From Pelagibacterales bacterium SAG-MED38 (GTDB lineage Bacteria > Pseudomonadota > Alphaproteobacteria > Pelagibacterales > Pelagibacteraceae), in contig JACWEH010000002.1 in NCBI GenBank assembly GCA_014653585.1, positions 23,999 through 87,998 on the forward strand: 64,000 nucleotides of DNA, read 5' to 3'. Every line of letters begins with the position of its first letter. Positions within the stretch are counted from its first letter, which is position 1. Positions 8,686 to 17,984 of the stretch are shown here, piece after piece. The notes under the pieces were generated by a model that saw only the letters and a program-made list of their open reading frames with translations, was not told where the DNA came from and searched no databases. The translations under genes and the position numbers were made by a program.

Positions 8686-9429
8686 TCAACTCTTTTTTTT
8701 TAAGTAGCTTAGATGATGAAAAACAATTGCTGCACTATTAGATACATTTAAGCTTTCAACTTTCTCACTGATGTTTATTTTGACTAAAAAATCTGCATAT
8801 TTAGATGTGTGCTGATGCATACCAAAACCTTCAGATCCAAATACAAGAATATTTTTCCCTTTCCACTCTATATCAGTAAAATTTTTTTTTCCATTTCCGT
8901 CAAAACCATATATCCAAAAATTTTTATCTTTTAAGTTTTTTAAAGTTGAATTGATGTTTGAAACTTCAAATATATTAACGTATTCAATAGCTCCACTTGC
9001 AGCTTTGTACATAAGCTTACTTTCACTAGGAAAGTTTCTTTGTTTAATCAAAATTCCATCAATTCTAAATGAAGCAGCACTTCTAATTAATGATCCTATA
9101 TTTCTTGGATCTGTTACACCGTCTAAACAAACTAAAGTGATATCATCACTTGACTTGATAAATTCTTTTAATATTGGTTTTTCAAGATGTTCAATTTCAG
9201 CAACATATCCTTGATGTAACAAATTTTCTTTAGTACTATATTTGTCTAGCTCTTTTTTTGTCTTAAAATATACTTTAACCTCTTGGAGTAAGTTTTTATT
9301 AGGATTTTTTTTATGAATATTTTTCTTACTATCTTCTGTCAGAAATACTCTTAAAACCTTTCTATTAGGATTGCGTAGAGCTTCGATTACTGCGTGTTGT
9401 CCTATTATAAAAAAAGATGATTTGTTCAT
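8686..9429 (-). CDS. rlmB: 23S rRNA 2'-O-ribose methyltransferase, RlmB/TrmH family (SpoU)
   Basis: SAM-dependent 2'-O-methyltransferase of the SPOUT class; RlmB methylates G2251 of 23S rRNA. The N-terminal part (about residues 1-80) is the L30e-like substrate-binding domain beginning IIGQHAVIEAL. The catalytic domain has the three SPOUT motifs: DGVTDPRNIGSLIRSA (about 100), LVFGSEGFGM (about 195) and SLNVSNSAAIVFHHL near the C-terminus. The length of 247 residues is usual. The RlmB versus TrmL/TrmH assignment rests on the N-terminal domain. It is divergent from the tRNA-Tyr/tuf unit. Confidence 0.87.
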   Translation of the reverse strand: MNKSSFFIIGQHAVIEALRNPNRKVLRVFLTEDSKKNIHKKNPNKNLLQEVKVYFKTKKELDKYSTKENLLHQGYVAEIEHLEKPILKEFIKSSDDITLVCLDGVTDPRNIGSLIRSAASFRIDGILIKQRNFPSESKLMYKAASGAIEYVNIFEVSNINSTLKNLKDKNFWIYGFDGNGKKNFTDIEWKGKNILVFGSEGFGMHQHTSKYADFLVKINISEKVESLNVSNSAAIVFHHLSYLKKKS

Positions 9430-9483
9430 AAAATTACCTTTGTTTTACACGTTTTTTGAAATATTTTCCCATTAAATCACATA

Positions 9484-9511
9484 TTGCATTTGCACAAATA
9501 AAATATATAAA
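9484..9511 (+). promoter_or_regulatory. Candidate sigma-70 promoter for tRNA-Tyr/tRNA-Gly/tuf
   Basis: TTGCAT, 16 bases, TATAAA in the 130-base gap between the divergent rlmB and tRNA-Tyr. Predicted start near 9518. The match is fair rather than strong in such AT-rich DNA. Confidence 0.42.
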
Positions 9512-9540
9512 ACGCTTGTTGTTTGAAGCTTTATTGAACA

Positions 9541-9556
9541 AGGGGACGCTTCCCCT
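9541..9556 (+). other. GC-rich hairpin in the leader just before tRNA-Tyr
   Basis: AGGGGA, loop CGCT, TCCCCT form a perfect 6-bp stem ending three bases before the mature tRNA-Tyr 5' end. There is no following T run, so it is not a normal intrinsic terminator. It stands out against the AT-rich background and may help 5' processing of the tRNA precursor (inference). Confidence 0.5.
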
Positions 9557-9559
9557 AAG

Positions 9560-9645
9560 GGAGGGGTTCCAGAGCGGTCAAATGGGGCGGGCTGTAAACC
9601 CGTTGACTTCGGTCTTCGAAAGTTCGAATCTTTCCCCCTCCACCA
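9560..9645 (+). tRNA. tRNA-Tyr (anticodon GTA)
   Basis: An 86-base class II tRNA with long variable arm and encoded CCA. The acceptor stem GGAGGGG pairs perfectly with CCCCTCC. The anticodon stem GCGGG/CCCGT encloses loop CTGTAAA with anticodon GTA. The T arm AGTTCGAATCTTT is present with some weak pairs. Confidence 0.95.
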
Positions 9646-9689
9646 TTCAATGAACTTTGGCAATACTGGAGTGTTACTCTTGGGGTTGT

Positions 9690-9763
9690 GCGGGTGTAGT
9701 TCAATGGTAGAACGCTAGCCTTCCAAGCTGGATGTAAGGGTTCGATTCCCTTTACCCGCTCCA
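9690..9763 (+). tRNA. tRNA-Gly (anticodon TCC)
   Basis: A 74-base tRNA with encoded CCA. The acceptor GCGGGTG pairs with TACCCGC (one wobble), the anticodon stem CTAGC/GCTGG encloses CTTCCAA, and the T arm GGGTTCGATTCCC is perfect. It lies 40 bases before tuf and is probably co-transcribed with it, as in the tyrU-glyT-tufB arrangement of enterobacteria. Confidence 0.96.
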
Positions 9764-9803
9764 AGAATATAAATTTAAAATTGAAAAGTGAGGAAAAAAA
9801 GTA

Positions 9804-10994
9804 ATGTCTAAAGAAAAATTTGTAAGAAATAAACCGCATTGTAATATTGGTACTATTGGTCATGTCGATCATGGTAAAACAACTTTAACTGCGGCAATCA
9901 CAAAAGTTTTGTCAGAAACTGGTGGTGCTACTGCTGTAGCATATGATCAAATTGATAAAGCTCCAGAAGAAAAAGAAAGAGGAATTACAATTTCTACAGC
10001 ACACGTTGAATACGAAACAGAAAAACGTCATTATGCACACGTAGACTGTCCTGGACATGCTGACTATGTTAAAAATATGATTACAGGTGCAGCACAAATG
10101 GATGGAGCAATTTTAGTTGTTAATGCTGCCGATGGTCCAATGCCACAAACTAGAGAACATATTCTTCTAGCAAGACAAGTTGGTGTTCCAGCAATATGTG
10201 TTTACTTAAATAAAGTTGATCAGGTTGATGATAAAGAAATGATTGACTTGGTTGAAGAGGAAATAAAAGAACTATTGACTTCATATAAATTCCCAGGAGA
10301 TAAAACGCCTATAGCTAAAGGTTCTGCCTTAGCTGCTGTTGAGGGAAGAGATGATGAAATTGGAAAAAATTCAATTTTAGAGTTAATGAAGAATGTAGAT
10401 TCATTTATACCTCAACCTGACAGACCAAAAGATAAACCTTTCTTAATGCCTGTAGAAGATGTCTTTTCTATTTCTGGTAGAGGAACAGTCGCAACAGGCA
10501 GGGTAGAGTCTGGTGTTCTTAAAACTGGTGATGAAATCGAAATTATTGGTATTAGAGAAACTAAAAAATCAGTTTGTACTGGTGTTGAAATGTTCAGAAA
10601 ACTTTTAGACTCAGGTGAAGCTGGTGACAACGTTGGTGTTCTTTTAAGAGGAGTGGAAAGAACTGATATTGAGAGAGGACAAGTTCTTTGTAAGCCAGGT
10701 TCAGTTACACCACACACTAAGTTTGAAGCACAAGCTTATGTATTAAAGAAAGAAGAGGGTGGTAGACACACTCCGTTCTTTACTAAATACAGACCACAAT
10801 TTTATTTTAGAACTACAGACGTAACAGGTGAAGTTGAATTACCAGCAGGTACTGAAATGGTTATGCCAGGTGATGATGCTAAATTTACAGTTAAATTAAT
10901 AACTCCCATTGCAATGTCAGAAAAACTAAACTTTGCAATTAGAGAGGGTGGTAGAACTGTAGGTGCTGGAGTTGTAACTAAAATTATAGAGTAA
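9804..10994 (+). CDS. tuf: Elongation factor Tu
   Basis: Delivers aminoacyl-tRNA to the ribosome using GTP. The 396-residue protein has G1 GHVDHGKT near residue 19, G3 DCPGHADY near 81 and G4 NKVD near 136, followed by the two beta-barrel domains. A Shine-Dalgarno-like GAGGA lies about 10 bases before the ATG. The gene sits between tRNA-Gly and tRNA-Trp upstream of secE, the tufB position. The usual second copy between fusA and rpsJ is absent in this window, so this may be the only tuf gene (to be checked in the whole genome). Confidence 0.99.
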   Translation: MSKEKFVRNKPHCNIGTIGHVDHGKTTLTAAITKVLSETGGATAVAYDQIDKAPEEKERGITISTAHVEYETEKRHYAHVDCPGHADYVKNMITGAAQMDGAILVVNAADGPMPQTREHILLARQVGVPAICVYLNKVDQVDDKEMIDLVEEEIKELLTSYKFPGDKTPIAKGSALAAVEGRDDEIGKNSILELMKNVDSFIPQPDRPKDKPFLMPVEDVFSISGRGTVATGRVESGVLKTGDEIEIIGIRETKKSVCTGVEMFRKLLDSGEAGDNVGVLLRGVERTDIERGQVLCKPGSVTPHTKFEAQAYVLKKEEGGRHTPFFTKYRPQFYFRTTDVTGEVELPAGTEMVMPGDDAKFTVKLITPIAMSEKLNFAIREGGRTVGAGVVTKIIE

Positions 10995-11003
10995 ACTCTA
11001 TAT

Positions 11004-11079
11004 AGGAGTGTAGCTCAATTGGTAGAGCGCCGGTCTCCAAAACCGGAGGCTGAGGGTTCGAGTCCCTCCGCTCCTGCCA
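11004..11079 (+). tRNA. tRNA-Trp (anticodon CCA)
   Basis: A 76-base tRNA with encoded CCA. The acceptor AGGAGTG pairs with CGCTCCT (one wobble), the anticodon stem CCGGT/ACCGG encloses CTCCAAA, and the T arm GGGTTCGAGTCCC is perfect. It lies between tuf and secE, a position conserved in many proteobacteria. Confidence 0.96.
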
Positions 11080-11102
11080 ATTAATGAAATAAAAATTATA
11101 TT

Positions 11103-11294
11103 ATGAAAAACCCGATTAAATTTATTCAAGAAGTTAAGCAAGAAGCTTTTAAAGTTAGTTGGCCCACTGGCAAGGAAACTGTACAAGGTGCTTTAATGGT
11201 GTTTGCTATGGCAGTAGTGATGTCATTATTTTTTCTTTTACTTGATCAAGTTTTAAAGTTTTTCTTAGAGCTTTTACTTAAAGTGAGCTTATAA
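11103..11294 (+). CDS. secE: Preprotein translocase subunit SecE
   Basis: Small subunit of the SecYEG channel. It is the short alphaproteobacterial form, 63 residues: an amphipathic N-terminal helix with the conserved FKVSWPTGKE segment (about residues 18-27) and one membrane segment near residues 30-52. The last base of its stop overlaps the nusG start. It heads the secE-nusG-rplK order found almost universally. Confidence 0.96.
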   Translation: MKNPIKFIQEVKQEAFKVSWPTGKETVQGALMVFAMAVVMSLFFLLLDQVLKFFLELLLKVSL

Positions 11295-11824
11295 TGAAAA
11301 ACTGGTACATAGTTCAATCACACTCAAGCTTTGAAAATAAAGTTGCCGGTTTGATTAAGGAAGAGGCTGAAAAAGCAAAAATTTCAGATAAATTCGATGA
11401 AATAATTGTTCCAACTCATGACGTTACTGAGGTTAAAAGAGGCAAAAGAATTCAAAGAAAAAAAAAATATTTCCCTGGTTATGTTCTTATTAAGAGCGAA
11501 ATGGATAATAATATTTATCACATGATCAAGAATATAAAAAGAGTAAGCGGTTTTTTAGGAACAAAAGGTATACCTGTTCCAGTATCAGATAAGGAGATAG
11601 AGAAGATTTTAGGTCAAATAAAAGATGGTGTAGCTCAGCCAAAATCTGGTATAGAGTACAGCGTTGGTGAAAAAGTTCAAGTTGTGGATGGACCATTTGC
11701 TTCGTTTAATGGAATGGTTGAGGAAATTGATGAAGAGAAGTCAAGATTAAAGGTTTCAGTTTCAATATTTGGAAGACCAACACCGGTTGAATTAGAATAT
11801 AATCAAGTGGAGAAAATGAGTTAA
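11294..11824 (+). CDS. nusG: Transcription termination/antitermination factor NusG
   Basis: Binds RNA polymerase and links it to Rho and the ribosome. The 176-residue protein starts [11 protein letters not shown], has the NGN-domain [11 protein letters not shown] segment near residue 57 and a C-terminal KOW domain with the [11 protein letters not shown] segment near residue 132. Its stop overlaps the rplK start by one base (TAATG). Confidence 0.98.
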   Translation: MKNWYIVQSHSSFENKVAGLIKEEAEKAKISDKFDEIIVPTHDVTEVKRGKRIQRKKKYFPGYVLIKSEMDNNIYHMIKNIKRVSGFLGTKGIPVPVSDKEIEKILGQIKDGVAQPKSGIEYSVGEKVQVVDGPFASFNGMVEEIDEEKSRLKVSVSIFGRPTPVELEYNQVEKMS

Positions 11825-12255
11825 TGGCTGCAAAAAAAGAAATTAGTGGATTTATAAAATTACAAATTAAAGGTGGTCAAGCTAATCCAGCACCACCAGT
11901 TGGTCCCGCCTTAGGTCAACGCGGTGTTAACATAATGGAATTTTGCAAAGCTTTTAATGATAAAACAAAATCTTTAGCAGGAAAACCAGTCCCTGTTGAA
12001 ATTACTGTTTATAAAGATAAAAAATTTGATTTTAAAATTAAATCACCTCCTGCTTCATTTTTTATAAGGGAGGCTGCAAAATTAAAAAGTGGTTCTCAAG
12101 AACCAGGAAGAAATATTGTTGCTTCTATAACAAAAAAACAAGCAGAGGAAATTGCAAAACAAAAAATGAATGATTTAAATGCCTTAGATCTAGAACAAGC
12201 TGTTAAAATTATTTCAGGATCAGCAAAGTCTATGGGTATTGAGGTAAAAGAATAA
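11824..12255 (+). CDS. rplK: 50S ribosomal protein L11
   Basis: Component of the GTPase-associated centre of the 50S subunit. The 143-residue protein has the conserved N-terminal [20 protein letters not shown] loop, where thiostrepton-type drugs and L11 methylation act, and the C-terminal rRNA-binding domain ending [10 protein letters not shown]. It is joined to nusG and rplA by one-base overlaps. Confidence 0.98.
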   Translation: MAAKKEISGFIKLQIKGGQANPAPPVGPALGQRGVNIMEFCKAFNDKTKSLAGKPVPVEITVYKDKKFDFKIKSPPASFFIREAAKLKSGSQEPGRNIVASITKKQAEEIAKQKMNDLNALDLEQAVKIISGSAKSMGIEVKE

Positions 12256-12944
12256 TGTCATCAAAAAGATTCAAAAATTTGCCGCAAAAAACTCATGAAT
12301 TAACTTCCGAGGTAATAGATAAATTAATTCCAATATTAAAAAAGAATTGCACAACCAAATTCGATGAGTCAATTGATTTAAGTTTTCAAATAAATAATAA
12401 ACAGAAAAAAAATGAAATAAATATTCGAACTGTAGTTAATCTTCCAGGAGGGACAGGAAAAAAAGTTAAAGTTGCAGTAGTATGTGAAGATCAAAAATCT
12501 TCTGAATCAAAATCAGCAGGTGCAGATTTAGTAGGTGGTGATGATTTAATTGAAAAAATCAAAAATGGTGAATTAAATTTTGAAAAACTTATCTGTACAC
12601 CTTCAATGATGGTAAAACTTTCAAAATTAGGAAAAGTACTGGGACCAAAAGGTCTAATGCCTAACCCAAAGTTAGGATCTGTTACAGATGATTTAAAAAC
12701 AGCAATTTCTGATGCAAAGTCTGGTCAAGCAGAGATAAGAAATGATAAAGATGGAAATATTGGTGTTAGCATTGGTAAAAAATCATTTAATGATGAAAAA
12801 CTTATAAAAAATTTTAAAGCTATTATTGAAACACTTGAAAAAGAAAAATCAAATAATACTGTTAAAGGTGATTTAATTAAATCAGCTTTTATAACATCCT
12901 CGATGGGTGTTTCATACAAACTCAAGTTAGGAAAATTTTTTTAG
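12255..12944 (+). CDS. rplA: 50S ribosomal protein L1
   Basis: Forms the L1 stalk near the E site and, in enterobacteria, represses the L11 operon by binding its mRNA. The 229-residue protein has the signature LGPKGLMPNPKLGSVT near residue 131. The N-terminal half is more divergent and Lys-rich than in E. coli. Four bases separate it from rplJ, which leaves no room for a classical L10 leader. Confidence 0.97.
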   Translation: MSSKRFKNLPQKTHELTSEVIDKLIPILKKNCTTKFDESIDLSFQINNKQKKNEINIRTVVNLPGGTGKKVKVAVVCEDQKSSESKSAGADLVGGDDLIEKIKNGELNFEKLICTPSMMVKLSKLGKVLGPKGLMPNPKLGSVTDDLKTAISDAKSGQAEIRNDKDGNIGVSIGKKSFNDEKLIKNFKAIIETLEKEKSNNTVKGDLIKSAFITSSMGVSYKLKLGKFF

Positions 12945-12948
12945 TTTT

Positions 12949-13470
12949 ATGATGAACAAAGAGCAAAAGAAAAATTACATTACTGAAATTGCTGCTCAGT
13001 TTGAAAACAGTAAGGCAGTTATGGTGACTCATTATCAAGGCTTAACAATGCCCCAACTTGATGAATTAAGATCAATGATGAGAGAACATGGAATTATCTT
13101 TAAAATAACAAAAAATAGAATAACTAAACTAGCTTTAGAAAAGACGAAGTGTAAAGATTTATCAAATTTATTCACCGGACCTACAGCAGTAGCTTTTGGA
13201 GAAGATGCAATAATGTCAGCAAGAATTTTATCTAAATTTGCAAAAGATAATGCGAATCTCAAATTGATTGGTGGAATTATGAATAATGAGGTTCTAGATC
13301 AGGCAGGCGTATTAAATGTGGCTAATTTACCTACATTAGATGAGGCTAGAGCTAATATTGTTGGTATTTTAAATGCCTCAGCATCAAAATTAATAAGTAT
13401 TTTACTTGCGCGATCAGAAAAAATGAGTAACTTACTGTCAGAAAATTCTGAAAACCAACCTAAAGAGTAG
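12949..13470 (+). CDS. rplJ: 50S ribosomal protein L10
   Basis: Base of the L7/L12 stalk. The protein of 172-173 residues has the N-terminal rRNA-binding domain with AVMVTHYQGLTMPQLDELR and TKNRITKLAL, and C-terminal helices that dock L7/L12 dimers. Tandem ATG ATG codons occur at 12949 and 12952; either could be the start. No autoregulatory leader fits upstream. Confidence 0.96.
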   Translation: MMNKEQKKNYITEIAAQFENSKAVMVTHYQGLTMPQLDELRSMMREHGIIFKITKNRITKLALEKTKCKDLSNLFTGPTAVAFGEDAIMSARILSKFAKDNANLKLIGGIMNNEVLDQAGVLNVANLPTLDEARANIVGILNASASKLISILLARSEKMSNLLSENSENQPKE

Positions 13471-13473
13471 ATT

Positions 13474-13839
13474 ATGCCCGACCTTAACAAAATTATAGAA
13501 GATTTATCAAGTCTGACTGTTGCTGAAGCAGCAGATCTATCAAAACAACTTGAAGAAAAATGGGGTGTTACCCCAATGGCAGCAGCAGCTCCAGCAGCAG
13601 CTGGTGCAGCAGCAGAAGCAGAGGATAAAGATGATTTTACAATCATGTTAGTTTCTGCAGGCGATAAAAAAATTAATGTTATAAAAGAAGTAAGAGCCGC
13701 AACATCGCTAGGTCTTAAAGAAGCGAAAGATTTAGTAGAGGGGGCGCCGAAAGAAGTTAAAGCTGGTGTTCCAAAAAAAGAGGCAGAGGAAATTAAATCT
13801 AAGTTAGAAGCTGCAGGCGCTAAAGTAGAACTTAAATAA
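13474..13839 (+). CDS. rplL: 50S ribosomal protein L7/L12
   Basis: Stalk protein that recruits and stimulates translation GTPases. The 121-residue protein has an N-terminal dimerisation helix, an Ala-rich hinge (about residues 35-49) and the C-terminal domain with [17 protein letters not shown]. It is followed by a 54-base gap containing a hairpin, then rpoB. Confidence 0.98.
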   Translation: MPDLNKIIEDLSSLTVAEAADLSKQLEEKWGVTPMAAAAPAAAGAAAEAEDKDDFTIMLVSAGDKKINVIKEVRAATSLGLKEAKDLVEGAPKEVKAGVPKKEAEEIKSKLEAAGAKVELK

Positions 13840-13860
13840 ATTAATAAGGATTTTTTAGGT

Positions 13861-13883
13861 GCTGATTAACTTTATTAATCAGT
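13861..13883 (+). other. Hairpin between rplL and rpoB
   Basis: CTGATTAA, loop CTTTA, TTAATCAG is a perfect 8-bp inverted repeat (plus one flanking G-T wobble). No T run follows, so it is not an intrinsic terminator. In E. coli the same junction holds an attenuator and an RNase III cleavage site; a processing or attenuation role here is inferred by position only. Confidence 0.5.
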
Positions 13884-13893
13884 ATCAACATAG

Positions 13894-16800
13894 ATGCAAA
13901 TATCTTTTACTGAAAAGAAAAATATAAGAAAAAACTTTGGTAAACTCAAAGAAAGCTTATCAATACCTAATTTAATTGAGGTTCAAAAAAATTCATATAA
14001 AGAATTAACAGAATATAATTTTGTTGAGACAGAATTAACAAAAGGTTTCGACAGAGTTTTTAAAAGTATTTTTCCAATAGAAGACTTGAATGATAAAGCA
14101 ACCCTTGAATACGTTTCCTATAGATTAGAAAAACCTAAATTTGATGTTGAGGAATGTATTGCTAGAGGTTTAACATATTCCTCTGCTTTAAAATGTACAC
14201 TTAGATTGGTTGTTTACGAGATAGACCAAGAAAATAACACGAAAGATATACTGTCTGCAAAAGAGCAAGAAGTCTATATGGGCGAGGTTCCAATGATGAC
14301 CAATAGTGGAACCTTCATTACCAATGGAGTCCAAAGAGTAGTCGTGAACCAGATGCATAGAAGTCCTGGTGTTTTTTTTGATCATGATAAAGGTAAAACA
14401 CACGCTAGTGGAAAACTATTATTTAATTGTAGAGTAATACCAAATAGAGGATCATGGTTAGATTTTGAATACGATGTTAAAGATTTTTTATACTTTAAAA
14501 TAGATAGAAAGAAAAAAATTTTTGCTTCTTCATTATTAATGGCATTAGGATATACGAAATCTGATATAGCTAATGAATTCTATGATAGCGAAAAATATAT
14601 TTTCGATAATACAAGTCAAAAATGGAAAACAAAATTTAATCCTGAAAATTATAAAGCAAAAAATTTTTCTGAAGAGATTATAGATGCAAGCAATGGTAAA
14701 GTTGTAATCAAACTAGGTGACAAAATAAATTATCTTACCGCTAAAAAATTATCTAATGATGGTTTAAAAAATATACTAGTTTCAAAAGAGTCTTTATATG
14801 GAAAATTTTTACATACTGATGTAAAAATCAATGATGACGAAGGTGAAGTTCATAAGATTGGAACTGAATTAAATGAGACAGTTATCCAACAAATTTTAGA
14901 CTCTAATATCCATACTCTAGAGATATCTATCACAAACTCAATTAATAAAGGTGGTTATTTATTGACAACTATCTTTAATGATAAAAATAACACTAAAGAT
15001 GAGGCTATAACTGAAATTTATAAAATGCTAAGACCAGGAGAGCCACCTACTATTGAGATTGCTACTCAAATATTTAATAATTTATTTTTTAGTTCGGATA
15101 GATATGACCTTTCTGATGTTGGAAGAGTAAAAATGAATTCGAGATTAAATCTTGAATGTTCAGATAAAATCACAATTCTTAGAAATGACGATATTATTGC
15201 GATAATTCACAAAATGCTTGATTTAAGAGATGGTAAGGATGAGGTAGATGATATCGATCATCTCGGAAACAGAAGAGTGCGTTCAGTAGGAGAGTTAGTG
15301 GAAAATCAAGCAAGAATTGGTGTTTATAGAATGGAAAGAGCAATAAAAGAAAAAATGACAACATTAGATATTGAGTCAGCAATGCCCCAAGATTTAATTA
15401 ATGCAAAACCTTTGACTGTTTCTCTAAAAGATTTTTTTGCGAGTTCCCAATTGTCACAATTTATGGATCAAACAAATCCTTTATCTGAAATAACACATAA
15501 AAGAAGAGTATCCGCTCTCGGTCCAGGTGGTCTTACGAGAGAAAGAGCAGGTTTTGAAGTGCGTGACGTTCATCCAACTCATTATGGAAGAATATGTCCA
15601 ATAGAAACTCCAGAAGGACCAAACATCGGTTTAATTAATAGTTTATCGACTTATGCAAAAATAAATAAATATGGCTTTATTGAAAGTCCCTATAAAAGAG
15701 TTAAAGACAGTGTTGTTCAAGACAAAGTTGAATATCTTTCTGCAATGGAAGAAACGAAATACACTATTGCTCAGGCCAATACAAAACTAGACAAAAATAA
15801 TAAAATAACAGAGGAACTTGTTTCTTGCAGACAAAACCTAAACTTTCTACTGGCAAAACCTGAAACTATAGATTTTATTGATGTTTCACCTAAACAGCTA
15901 GTTTCCGTTGCAGCCTCACTTATACCTTTTTTAGAAAACGATGATGCAAATAGAGCATTGATGGGATCAAATATGATGAGACAGGCAGTACCATTATTAA
16001 AACCAGAGGCGCCACTAGTTGGAACAGGAATTGAGAGTGATGTGGCACTGGATTCAGGTGTCACGATTGTTGCTAAAAGAGATGGTGTTGTTGATAAAAT
16101 AGACGGAAAAAGAATTGTTGTTAAAGTTACAGAGGAAACTGATTTCACAAAATCAGGTGTTGATATTTATAATTTACAAAAGTTTAAAAGATCAAATCAA
16201 AACACATGTATTAATCAAAGACCATTAGTAAGAGTTGGTGATAAAGTAAAAACTGGAGACATCATAGCTGATGGTCCATCAACAAGATTAGGTGAACTAG
16301 CTTTAGGCAAAAATGTTACAGTAGCATTCATGCCGTGGCAGGGATATAATTTTGAGGATTCTATTCTTATATCTGAGAGATGTGTAACTGATGATGTTTT
16401 TACATCTGTACACATTGTAGAATATGAGATAATGGCTCGAGATACTAAGTTGGGTGAGGAGGAAATAACTAGAGACATTCCAAACGTAAATGAGGAAGCT
16501 TTAAAAAATCTAGATGAGTCTGGCGTAGTTTACATTGGAGCTGAAGTCAATGCAGGTGACATTCTTGTTGGTAAAGTAACTCCCAAAGGTGACTCAGCCT
16601 CAGGTCCAGAAGAAAAATTATTAAGATCAATATTTGGTGAAAAAGCTATTGATGTTACAGATACTTCATTAAGAATGTCCAGAGGTAGCAGTGGTACAGT
16701 TGTTGACGTTAAAGTTTTTAATCGTCATGGAATAGAAAAAGATGAGAGGTCTATTACAATTGAAAGAGCAGAAATCGAACAGGTGCAACAAGACAAAATT

Positions 16801-17982
16801 GTTGAGGAGGAAATTTTACAAAGAAGCATTAAACAAAGAGCTTCACAAATTTTTTCAGGGTCTTCGCTGGCAAAAAAAATTAAAAATATTGAAGCTGGAT
16901 CAAAACTTGATTTTGAAACTATTAATAAATTGACAATAAATGACGTATTTAAGATTTCAGATGAGAGCGCAAAAAATGAAGCAGCAATAGCTCAACTCAA
17001 AGATCAATATAGTAAGGCAGAACAAGACATTATAGAGAGATTTGAAGATAAAGTTTTAAAAATTAGAAGTGGAGATGATCTTTTACCAAGTGTAATGAAA
17101 ATGGTAAAAGTATTTGTTGCAATAAAGAGACGATTAAGACCTGGTGATAAAATGTCAGGCAGACATGGAAACAAAGGTGTAGTTAGTAAAATTGTCCCAG
17201 TAGAAGACATGCCATACAGAGAAGATGGAAGGCCTGTTGATATTGTATTGAACCCTCTTGGAGTTCCTAGTCGAATGAACGTTGGTCAGATTCTAGAAAC
17301 GCACTTAGGTTGGGCGTGTAAAGAATTTGGTGAAAAAGTAAAAAATTTGATAAATGAAAATAGTAGACGAATTGAAAAAACTGAAAAAATTTCTAATTTT
17401 CTTAAGTCAGTTTATGGAGAAGAGATTTTTGATCAAAAAGTTGATAAATTAAGTAAAACTGAATTTGAAGATTTATGCGAAAATCTTCGAAATGGAATAG
17501 CAATTTCAACACCAGTATTTGATGGTGCAAAGGAAAATGATGTAACTCAAATGCTAGAATTAGCAAAATTACCTGGATCTGGTCAAACAAGTTTATGGGA
17601 CGGAAGAACTGGTGAAAAGTTTGACAGACCAGTAACTGTTGGAATTATATATATGTTGAAACTCCATCACCTTGTAGAGGATAAAATTCATGCAAGATCA
17701 ACGGGTCCATATAGCCTAGTTACACAACAACCCCTTGGTGGAAAAGCTCAATTGGGTGGCCAAAGATTTGGTGAAATGGAAGTTTGGGCTTTAGAAGCAT
17801 ATGGTGCTTCATATACCCTTCAAGAAATATTAACAGTAAAATCAGACGATGTTGCTGGTCGAGTAAAAGTCTATGAAACAATTGTAAAGGGCGAAGAAAA
17901 TTTTGAGTCAGGAATTCCAGAATCATTTAACGTTTTAGTCAAAGAAATAAAATCTTTAGCCTTAAATGTGGAGCTAACCTAA
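13894..17982 (+). CDS. rpoB: RNA polymerase subunit beta
   Basis: Second-largest catalytic subunit of RNA polymerase, 1362 residues, full length. Visible landmarks are the rifampicin region with [20 protein letters not shown] and [11 protein letters not shown] near residue 510-545, the [11 protein letters not shown] segment just after it, the GEDSIL-equivalent [10 protein letters not shown] near residue 815, and the C-terminal [14 protein letters not shown] and [18 protein letters not shown] motifs. The rifampicin-pocket residues look wild type. No clear Shine-Dalgarno precedes the ATG. Two bases separate it from rpoC. Confidence 0.99.
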   Translation: MQISFTEKKNIRKNFGKLKESLSIPNLIEVQKNSYKELTEYNFVETELTKGFDRVFKSIFPIEDLNDKATLEYVSYRLEKPKFDVEECIARGLTYSSALKCTLRLVVYEIDQENNTKDILSAKEQEVYMGEVPMMTNSGTFITNGVQRVVVNQMHRSPGVFFDHDKGKTHASGKLLFNCRVIPNRGSWLDFEYDVKDFLYFKIDRKKKIFASSLLMALGYTKSDIANEFYDSEKYIFDNTSQKWKTKFNPENYKAKNFSEEIIDASNGKVVIKLGDKINYLTAKKLSNDGLKNILVSKESLYGKFLHTDVKINDDEGEVHKIGTELNETVIQQILDSNIHTLEISITNSINKGGYLLTTIFNDKNNTKDEAITEIYKMLRPGEPPTIEIATQIFNNLFFSSDRYDLSDVGRVKMNSRLNLECSDKITILRNDDIIAIIHKMLDLRDGKDEVDDIDHLGNRRVRSVGELVENQARIGVYRMERAIKEKMTTLDIESAMPQDLINAKPLTVSLKDFFASSQLSQFMDQTNPLSEITHKRRVSALGPGGLTRERAGFEVRDVHPTHYGRICPIETPEGPNIGLINSLSTYAKINKYGFIESPYKRVKDSVVQDKVEYLSAMEETKYTIAQANTKLDKNNKITEELVSCRQNLNFLLAKPETIDFIDVSPKQLVSVAASLIPFLENDDANRALMGSNMMRQAVPLLKPEAPLVGTGIESDVALDSGVTIVAKRDGVVDKIDGKRIVVKVTEETDFTKSGVDIYNLQKFKRSNQNTCINQRPLVRVGDKVKTGDIIADGPSTRLGELALGKNVTVAFMPWQGYNFEDSILISERCVTDDVFTSVHIVEYEIMARDTKLGEEEITRDIPNVNEEALKNLDESGVVYIGAEVNAGDILVGKVTPKGDSASGPEEKLLRSIFGEKAIDVTDTSLRMSRGSSGTVVDVKVFNRHGIEKDERSITIERAEIEQVQQDKIVEEEILQRSIKQRASQIFSGSSLAKKIKNIEAGSKLDFETINKLTINDVFKISDESAKNEAAIAQLKDQYSKAEQDIIERFEDKVLKIRSGDDLLPSVMKMVKVFVAIKRRLRPGDKMSGRHGNKGVVSKIVPVEDMPYREDGRPVDIVLNPLGVPSRMNVGQILETHLGWACKEFGEKVKNLINENSRRIEKTEKISNFLKSVYGEEIFDQKVDKLSKTEFEDLCENLRNGIAISTPVFDGAKENDVTQMLELAKLPGSGQTSLWDGRTGEKFDRPVTVGIIYMLKLHHLVEDKIHARSTGPYSLVTQQPLGGKAQLGGQRFGEMEVWALEAYGASYTLQEILTVKSDDVAGRVKVYETIVKGEENFESGIPESFNVLVKEIKSLALNVELT

Positions 17983-17984
17983 TT

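Noticed and set aside
9456..9872. Open frames on both strands across 9456-9872 (63-105 codons).
   Set aside because: They cover the tRNA-Tyr and tRNA-Gly genes and the tuf start; the tRNAs explain the sequence and the translations have no family features.
10412..10717. Antisense frame of 101 codons inside tuf, with similar ones inside rpoB, rpoC, fusA and pyrC-like.
   Set aside because: Shadow frames of highly conserved genes; Ser/Pro-rich translations without motifs.
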